From Streptomyces sp. A1136 (lineage in GTDB: Bacteria; Actinomycetota; Actinomycetes; Streptomycetales; Streptomycetaceae), in the NCBI RefSeq assembly GCF_004795055.1, contig NZ_SSBJ01000022.1:62001-126000 (forward strand): a stretch of DNA of 64,000 bases. The letters are read 5' to 3'. A program made the position numbers and the translations under genes. Each line of letters starts with the position of its first letter. Within the stretch, counting starts at the first letter, position 1. Shown here one piece after another: positions 59,446-64,000 of the stretch. The notes under the pieces are model-generated. The model did not search any database. It saw nothing but the letters and a program-made list of their open reading frames with translations, and was not told where the DNA came from.

Positions 59446-60035
59446 GCCGCATCGGACGGGTCGAACGGACCACGAAGGAGACCTCGGTCGTCGTCGAGAT
59501 AAACCTCGACGGCACCGGCAAGGTCGACGTCTCCACGGGCGTGGGCTTCTACGACCACATGCTCGACCAGCTCGGCCGCCACGGCCTCTTCGACCTCACG
59601 GTCAAGACCGACGGCGACCTGCACATCGACAGCCACCACACCATCGAGGACACCGCCCTCGCGCTCGGCGCGGCCTTCAAGCAGGCCCTCGGCGACAAGG
59701 TCGGCATCTACCGCTTCGGCAACTGCACCGTCCCGCTGGACGAGTCCCTCGCCCAGGTGACCGTCGACCTGTCCGGCCGCCCGTACCTCGTGCACACCGA
59801 GCCCGAGAACATGGCGCCGATGATCGGCGCGTACGACACGACGATGACCCGGCACATCCTGGAGTCCTTCGTCGCGCAGGCCCAGATCGCCCTGCACGTG
59901 CACGTCCCGTACGGGCGCAACGCCCACCACATCGTGGAGTGCCAGTTCAAGGCCCTCGCCCGGGCCCTGCGCTACGCCGCCGAGTTCGACCCGCGCGCGG
60001 CCGGGATCCTGCCCTCCACGAAGGGCGCCCTCTAG
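59442..60035 (+). CDS. hisB: Imidazoleglycerol-phosphate dehydratase HisB
   Basis: A 197-aa monofunctional dehydratase, without the phosphatase domain found in E. coli HisB. Metal-binding HHTIEDTA and AHHIVECQFK motifs and the FYDHMLDQLGRHG segment are intact. ATG overlaps the hisC stop. Histidinol phosphatase must be encoded elsewhere. Confidence 0.97.
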   Translation: MSRIGRVERTTKETSVVVEINLDGTGKVDVSTGVGFYDHMLDQLGRHGLFDLTVKTDGDLHIDSHHTIEDTALALGAAFKQALGDKVGIYRFGNCTVPLDESLAQVTVDLSGRPYLVHTEPENMAPMIGAYDTTMTRHILESFVAQAQIALHVHVPYGRNAHHIVECQFKALARALRYAAEFDPRAAGILPSTKGAL

Positions 60036-60037
60036 CC

Positions 60038-60205
60038 GTGAACGGCCTCAACACCATCCTGATCGTCCTCGGCCTGTTCCTGGCCGGGGGCGTCTACTCC
60101 TTCAAGAAGCAGAAGATGCCCCTGTCGGTCATCCTCCTGCTCGCCATCGGCTCCGCGATGTGCCTCGCCGCCGGAGTCCTTCGGATTCAGGGGATTTGGG
60201 AATGA
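60038..60205 (+). CDS. 55-aa two-span membrane protein in the his operon
   Basis: GTG 60038 starts two bases after the hisB stop, and the gene ends in an ATGA overlap with hisH. The 55-aa product has two hydrophobic segments (about residues 4-20 and 29-47) joined by a basic turn, SFKKQKMP, and ends IQGIWE. Placement and coupling on both sides argue that it is translated. No known role in histidine synthesis; perhaps a membrane tether or simply a carrier ORF. Confidence 0.8.
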   Translation: MNGLNTILIVLGLFLAGGVYSFKKQKMPLSVILLLAIGSAMCLAAGVLRIQGIWE

Positions 60206-60852
60206 GCGCAGCACGCCCCACGAAGACGGTCGTGGTCTTCGACTACGGCTTCGGCAACGTGCGGTCCGCCGAACGGGCGCTCGCGCGCGTCGGCGCGGAC
60301 GTCGAGATCACCCGTGACTACGACAAGGCCATGGACGCCGACGGCCTCCTGGTCCCCGGCGTCGGCGCCTTCTCGGCCTGCATGCAGGGACTCAAGGACG
60401 TCCGCGGCGACTGGATCATCGGGCGCCGACTGTCCGGCGGCCGGCCCGTCATGGGCATCTGCGTCGGCATGCAGATCCTCTTCGAGCGCGGCATCGAGCA
60501 CGGCGTGGAGACCGAGGGCCTCGACGAGTGGCCCGGCACGGTCGGCCCGCTCAAGGCCCCGATCGTGCCCCACATGGGTTGGAACACCGTCGACGCCCCC
60601 GAGGACAGCCGCGCCTTCGCCGGCCTCGACGACGACGCCCGGTTCTACTTCGTGCACTCCTACGCGGCGCACGACTGGAGCTTGGAGGTCACCAACCCGC
60701 TGATCCGCGCCCCCAAGGTCACCTGGGCCACCCACGGCGAGCGCTTCGTCGCGGCGGTGGAGAACGGGGCCCTGTGGGCCACCCAGTTCCACCCCGAGAA
60801 GTCCGGCGACGCCGGCGCCCAGCTCCTCACCAACTGGATCGAGACCCTGTGA
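60202..60852 (+). CDS. hisH: Imidazole glycerol phosphate synthase glutaminase subunit HisH
   Basis: A 216-aa class I glutamine amidotransferase that supplies ammonia to HisF. Nucleophile Cys87 is in GICVGMQ; the His-Glu pair is in QFHPEKSG. It acts as a complex with HisF, encoded three genes downstream. ATG overlaps the 55-aa ORF stop and the gene stop overlaps priA (TGATG). Confidence 0.97.
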   Translation: MSAARPTKTVVVFDYGFGNVRSAERALARVGADVEITRDYDKAMDADGLLVPGVGAFSACMQGLKDVRGDWIIGRRLSGGRPVMGICVGMQILFERGIEHGVETEGLDEWPGTVGPLKAPIVPHMGWNTVDAPEDSRAFAGLDDDARFYFVHSYAAHDWSLEVTNPLIRAPKVTWATHGERFVAAVENGALWATQFHPEKSGDAGAQLLTNWIETL

Positions 60853-61583
60853 TGCCCGCACCCACGCTTGAGCTGCTCCCCGCGGTCGACGTCCGCGACG
60901 GCCAGGCCGTACGCCTCGTACACGGCGTGTCCGGCAGCGAGACCTCGTACGGCTCCCCGCTGGAGGCGGCCCTCGCCTGGCAGCGCGCCGGCGCCGAATG
61001 GCTGCACCTGGTCGACCTGGACGCCGCCTTCGGCACCGGTGACAACCGCGCCCTGGTCGCCGAGATCACCGGCGCCATGGACATCAAGGTCGAACTGTCC
61101 GGCGGCATCCGCGACGACGCCTCGCTCGCCGCCGCGCTCGCGACCGGCTGCACCCGCGTCAACCTCGGCACGGCGGCCCTGGAGACCCCCGAGTGGGCCG
61201 CCAAGGCGATCGCCGAGCACGGCGACAGGATCGCTGTCGGGCTCGACGTGCGCGGCACCACCCTCAAGGGCCGCGGCTGGACCAGCGAGGGCGGCGACCT
61301 GTACGAGACCCTCGCGCGCCTGGACTCCGAGGGCTGCGCCCGGTACGTCGTCACCGACATCGGCAAGGACGGCACGTTGACCGGCCCCAACCTGGAGCTG
61401 CTCAAGAACGTCTGCGCCGCCACCGACCGGCCCGTCGTCGCCTCCGGCGGCATCTCCTCGCTGGACGACCTGCGGGCCCTGTCCGAGCTGGTGCCGCTGG
61501 GCGTCGAGGGCGCCATCGTCGGCAAGGCCCTGTACGCGAAGGCCTTCACCCTGGAAGAGGCGCTGCGGGTGGTGTCCGCGTGA
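60852..61583 (+). CDS. priA: Bifunctional isomerase PriA (HisA/TrpF)
   Basis: A 243-aa (beta/alpha)8 isomerase. In Streptomyces and Mycobacterium the hisA-position gene encodes PriA, which does both the ProFAR isomerase step of histidine and the PRA isomerase step of tryptophan synthesis, because trpF is missing. Asp13 (LLPAVDVRDG) and the TDIGKDGTLTGPN segment supply the acid/base residues. Bifunctionality is inferred from lineage and context. Confidence 0.93.
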   Translation: MPAPTLELLPAVDVRDGQAVRLVHGVSGSETSYGSPLEAALAWQRAGAEWLHLVDLDAAFGTGDNRALVAEITGAMDIKVELSGGIRDDASLAAALATGCTRVNLGTAALETPEWAAKAIAEHGDRIAVGLDVRGTTLKGRGWTSEGGDLYETLARLDSEGCARYVVTDIGKDGTLTGPNLELLKNVCAATDRPVVASGGISSLDDLRALSELVPLGVEGAIVGKALYAKAFTLEEALRVVSA

Positions 61584-61987
61584 GCGCCTCCGACGCCGTG
61601 CGCCGGATCTCCTCCGGCGGCCCCTACGAGGACGTCATCGGCTACAGCCGGGCCGTCGCGCTCCCCAACGGCCTGGTCCTGGTCTCCGGCTGTACCGCGG
61701 CCGACGGCGGCGGCCCCTACGAGCAGGCGATCACCGCCTTCGGTGTCGCGTTCAAGGCGCTGGAGCAGGCCGGGCTCGGCCCCGAGCACGTGGTCCGCAC
61801 CCGGATGTACCTCACGCACGCCCGGGACGTGGACGACGTCGGCCGCGCCCACAAGGAGCTGTTCGACGCGGTGCGCCCCGCCGCGTCCATGATCATCGTC
61901 TCCGGTTTCGTCGACCCGTCCATGGTCGTCGAGGTCGAGGTGGAGGCGTACCGGGGCCCCGATGGTCTCGAAGGAGGGACGGCATGA
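61580..61987 (+). CDS. RidA family enamine/imine deaminase
   Basis: A 135-aa trimer-forming protein of the YjgF/RidA superfamily. VVRTRMYLTHARDVDDVGRAH, with the conserved Arg, and the ending PSMVVEVEVEAY are typical. RidA clears reactive 2-aminoacrylate and related imines produced by PLP enzymes. It overlaps priA (GTGA) and hisF (ATGA), so it is made with the his enzymes. Confidence 0.9.
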   Translation: MSASDAVRRISSGGPYEDVIGYSRAVALPNGLVLVSGCTAADGGGPYEQAITAFGVAFKALEQAGLGPEHVVRTRMYLTHARDVDDVGRAHKELFDAVRPAASMIIVSGFVDPSMVVEVEVEAYRGPDGLEGGTA

Positions 61988-62739
61988 CGCTCGCCGTACG
62001 GGTGATCCCCTGCCTGGACGTGGACAACGGCCGGGTCGTCAAGGGAGTCAACTTCCAGAACCTGCGGGACGCCGGCGACCCGGTCGAGATGGCCAAGCTC
62101 TACGACGCCGAGGGCGCGGACGAGCTGACCTTCCTCGACATCACCGCCTCCTCCGGGAACCGCGAGACCACCTATGACGTCGTGCGCCGGACCGCGGAGC
62201 AGGTCTTCATCCCGCTGACCGTGGGCGGCGGCGTACGCACCGCCGACGACGTGGACAGGCTGCTGCGGGCGGGCGCCGACAAGGTGGGCGTGAACACGGC
62301 CGCCATCGAGCGGCCCGACCTCATCCGGGAGATCGCGGAGCGGTTCGGCCGGCAGGTGCTGGTGCTGTCGGTGGACGCGCGACGCACCGCGTCCGGCGCG
62401 TTCGAGGTCACCACCCACGGCGGCCGCAAGAGCGCCGGCATCGACGCCGTCGAGTGGGCGCACCGGGCCGCCGAGCTGGGCGCCGGTGAGATCCTGCTGA
62501 ACTCGATGGACGCCGACGGCACGAAGGACGGCTACGACACCGAGATGATCGCCGCGGTGCGCGAGCACGTCCGCGTCCCGGTGATCGCCTCGGGCGGCGC
62601 CGGCAGGCTGGAGCACTTCCCGCCGGCCATCGCGGCGGGCGCCGACGCGGTCCTCGCCGCCTCGGTGTTCCACTTCGGCGACCTGCGCATCGGCGAGGTC
62701 AAGGCCACCCTCCGCGAGGCGGGCCACCCGGTCCGCTGA
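61984..62739 (+). CDS. hisF: Imidazole glycerol phosphate synthase cyclase subunit HisF
   Basis: A 251-aa (beta/alpha)8 cyclase using ammonia from HisH to make imidazole glycerol phosphate and AICAR. VIPCLDVDNGRVVKG contains the first catalytic Asp, and LLNSMDADGTKDGYD the second. Last gene of the contiguous his block; a perfect 13-bp terminator stem follows. Confidence 0.97.
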   Translation: MTLAVRVIPCLDVDNGRVVKGVNFQNLRDAGDPVEMAKLYDAEGADELTFLDITASSGNRETTYDVVRRTAEQVFIPLTVGGGVRTADDVDRLLRAGADKVGVNTAAIERPDLIREIAERFGRQVLVLSVDARRTASGAFEVTTHGGRKSAGIDAVEWAHRAAELGAGEILLNSMDADGTKDGYDTEMIAAVREHVRVPVIASGGAGRLEHFPPAIAAGADAVLAASVFHFGDLRIGEVKATLREAGHPVR

Positions 62740-62744
62740 CCGGG

Positions 62745-62774
62745 TCGGACCCGGCGGGCGTCCGCCGGGTCCGA
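62745..62774. terminator. Terminator between hisF and the TIGR03085-type gene
   Basis: TCGGACCCGGCGG pairs perfectly with CCGCCGGGTCCGA around a GCGT loop, 6 bp after the hisF stop. It can act for both convergent genes. Confidence 0.85.
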
Positions 62775-62831
62775 CGGGGTCGACCGGCCCCGCGGGGGGC
62801 CGTCGGGTCCGCGAGGAGAGGGGCCGGACGC

Positions 62832-63464
62832 CTAGATGCCCAGCCGAGCCCTGGTCAGGCCGGCGATCGCGTCCTTCTCGCCGTCCAGTTCCACGGCGGC
62901 GGCTTCCTGGCGGCCGAAGCAGAACAGCGTCAGTTCGCCCGGCTCGCCCGTGACCGTCACCACCGGGAGCCCCTTGTGGGCGACCGCCGTGCGGCCGTCC
63001 GGACGGCGCAGCACCAGGCCGACCGGGGAGCGGCGGCCCGTCAGGCGGGCCAGTTTCTCCAGGCGGGACCAGAGCACGTCCGAGAACACCGGGTCCGGCT
63101 GCCGCGGTGACCAGTCCGGCTGCGCGCGCCGGACGTCCTCGGCGTGGACGTAGAACTCCACCGCGTTAGCCGCCTCGTCGATCTGCTTGATCGAGTACAC
63201 GGACATGGTCGGCGGCCCGGTACGGATCAGCCGGATCAGTTCCTCGTACGGCTTGGCCGTGTACTCGGCCATCGCCTTGTCCAGGCGCCCCTTGAGCACG
63301 TTCAGCAGCAGACCGCCGGCCGCGTCCGGGCGGCGCTCCCGGACGACCACGTGCGCCGCCAGTTCCCGCGCGCTCCAGCCGTCGCACAGCGTCGGCGCCT
63401 CCGGTCCCGCCGCCTCCAACAGATCGGCCAGCAGCAGACGTTCACGCTTCGCATGGGTAGACAT
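62832..63464 (-). CDS. TIGR03085 family / DinB-like metal-binding protein
   Basis: A 210-aa protein of the mycothiol-dependent maleylpyruvate isomerase-like, DinB-type helical group: LLEAAGPEAPTLCDGWSARELAAHVVVRERRP at the N-terminus and VEFYVHAEDVRRAQPDW later provide possible metal-binding His residues. ATG 63464 has no ribosome site, but TAGGCT (+ 63472-63477 as AGCCTA) lies seven bases upstream. Catalytic role unknown; mycothiol use is a possibility in actinobacteria. Confidence 0.85.
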   Translation of the reverse strand: MSTHAKRERLLLADLLEAAGPEAPTLCDGWSARELAAHVVVRERRPDAAGGLLLNVLKGRLDKAMAEYTAKPYEELIRLIRTGPPTMSVYSIKQIDEAANAVEFYVHAEDVRRAQPDWSPRQPDPVFSDVLWSRLEKLARLTGRRSPVGLVLRRPDGRTAVAHKGLPVVTVTGEPGELTLFCFGRQEAAAVELDGEKDAIAGLTRARLGI

Positions 63465-63556
63465 GGGGGCCAGCCTACGGCCGGAACCCGCCCCCCGCCT
63501 GCCCATCAGGCGGACAGTCATCGGTGATCCACACCCGGGCCCGGCACAATGGCCCC

Positions 63557-63913
63557 ATGAGTACGACCTCCCTCGATCCCGCCATCGCCGCCCGGCTCAA
63601 GCGCTCCGCGGACGGTCTGGTACCGGCCATCGCCCAGCAGTACGACACCGGTGAGGTGCTCATGCTCGGCTGGATGGACGACGAGGCCCTGCACCGGACC
63701 CTGACCACCGGACGCTGCACCTACTGGTCCCGCAGCCGCCAGGAGTACTGGGTCAAGGGCGATACTTCCGGCCACTTCCAGCACGTGAAGTCCGTCGCCC
63801 TCGACTGCGACGCCGACACCGTGCTCGTCAAGGTCGACCAGGTCGGGGCCGCCTGCCACACGGGTGCCCGGACGTGCTTCGACGCCGATGTCCTCCCGCT
63901 GGCCGCCGAATAG
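63557..63913 (+). CDS. hisI: Phosphoribosyl-AMP cyclohydrolase HisI
   Basis: A 118-aa monofunctional enzyme hydrolysing PR-AMP, without the HisE pyrophosphohydrolase domain fused as in E. coli. Zinc and metal residues are in LDCDADT and AACHTGARTCF; WSRSRQEYWVKGDTSGH is the family core. ATG 63557 has no ribosome site, but CACAAT lies six bases upstream. It is separated from the his operon by one opposing gene and precedes trpE. Confidence 0.96.
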   Translation: MSTTSLDPAIAARLKRSADGLVPAIAQQYDTGEVLMLGWMDDEALHRTLTTGRCTYWSRSRQEYWVKGDTSGHFQHVKSVALDCDADTVLVKVDQVGAACHTGARTCFDADVLPLAAE

Positions 63914-63932
63914 CTAGGTAGGGTCCCACGCC

Positions 63933-64000
63933 ATGGATCTTGAGACGTTCCGCAAGCTCGCGGCCGACCGCCGCGTCATCCCCGTCAGTCGCAAGCTGCT
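63933..64000 (+). CDS. trpE: Anthranilate synthase component I TrpE (5' end only)
   Basis: ATG 63933 opens a frame reading MDLETFRKLAADRRVIPVSR before the window ends. The opening and the position after hisI match Streptomyces trpE, the chorismate-to-anthranilate enzyme. TAGGGT lies 8 bases upstream of the ATG. Too short for motif checks, so the call rests on N-terminus and gene order. Confidence 0.75.
   Translation, partial: MDLETFRKLAADRRVIPVSRKL

Noticed and set aside
1..64000. CRISPR arrays, tRNA or rRNA genes, insertion sequences, attachment sites, phage genes
   Set aside because: No spaced direct repeat arrays, cloverleaf-like sequences, transposase or integrase motifs were seen in either strand; every larger gene fits a core chromosomal role or family.

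Overview
The window is a stretch of high-GC actinobacterial chromosome, almost certainly Streptomyces. Evidence: very high G+C, strong G/C third-position bias (hence long antisense open frames), many GTG starts, start/stop overlaps (GTGA, ATGA, TGATG), DivIVA with a long Gln/Met/Gly-rich segment, a Lys/Ala-tailed TraR/DksA protein, PriA in place of HisA, and the order dcw cluster - ileS - traR - lspA - rluD ... dnaE ... his operon - trpE, as in sequenced Streptomyces. No rRNA, tRNA, CRISPR array, prophage or insertion sequence was seen; this is core chromosome.

Layout. 1-5.2 kb: leftward methyltransferase (cut by the window edge) and HEPN-like gene, then a rightward module of ABC-like ATPase, YhgE/Pip membrane protein and TetR regulator, with a perfect 26-bp palindrome in front. 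5.5-11 kb: leftward carbonic anhydrase, then the overlapping trio MoxR ATPase - DUF58 - TgpA-like transglutaminase. 11.3-29.3 kb: the division and cell-wall cluster rsmH-ftsL-ftsI-murE-murF-mraY-murD-ftsW-murG-ftsQ-ftsZ-pgeF-ylmE-sepF-ylmG-divIVA. mraZ is not seen at the head, and murC, ddl and ftsA are not in the cluster. A strong UUCG-loop terminator closes it. 29.6-33.1 kb: leftward ileS behind a translational-type T-box leader; its enzyme carries a GxHH version of the HIGH signature. 33.3-36.5 kb: TraR/DksA-like gene, lspA, rluD, GNAT. 36.5-46 kb: Na+/H+ antiporter, MscS channel, dienelactone-hydrolase-like protein, secreted M43-type metalloprotease, Tat-exported PhoD phosphatase, DsbA-like thiol protein with a membrane partner, and DUF2252. 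46-49.6 kb: dnaE. 49.6-57 kb: a 54-aa basic peptide gene, NYN nuclease, two-gene ABC transporter, membrane protein, YbaK deacylase, LON-domain protein, and a large membrane protein with a solenoid-like body. 57-64 kb: histidine operon hisD-hisC-hisB-(55-aa membrane protein)-hisH-priA-ridA-hisF, a TIGR03085-type gene on the other strand, hisI, and the first codons of trpE.

How the genes work together. The dcw block makes muropeptide precursors (MurE, MurF, MraY, MurD, MurG), polymerises and crosslinks them at the septum (FtsW, FtsI), and places the division or tip-growth machinery (FtsL, FtsQ, FtsZ, SepF, YlmG, DivIVA). Most of rsmH to murD is translationally coupled. ftsZ has its own 278-bp control region with several inverted repeats and WhiA-type GACAC boxes. 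The his genes turn phosphoribosyl intermediates into histidine and, through PriA, also supply a tryptophan step.

Nothing here is convincingly a wholly new system. The points most worth a second look are the GxHH IleRS under T-box control, the degenerate ABC/YhgE module with its palindrome, the HEPN-like gene with a possibly structured leader, a 36-codon ORF between ftsL and ftsI, two small-protein genes (54 and 55 aa), the kinase-like DUF2252 protein, and a series of promoter-like hexamers placed for leaderless transcripts.
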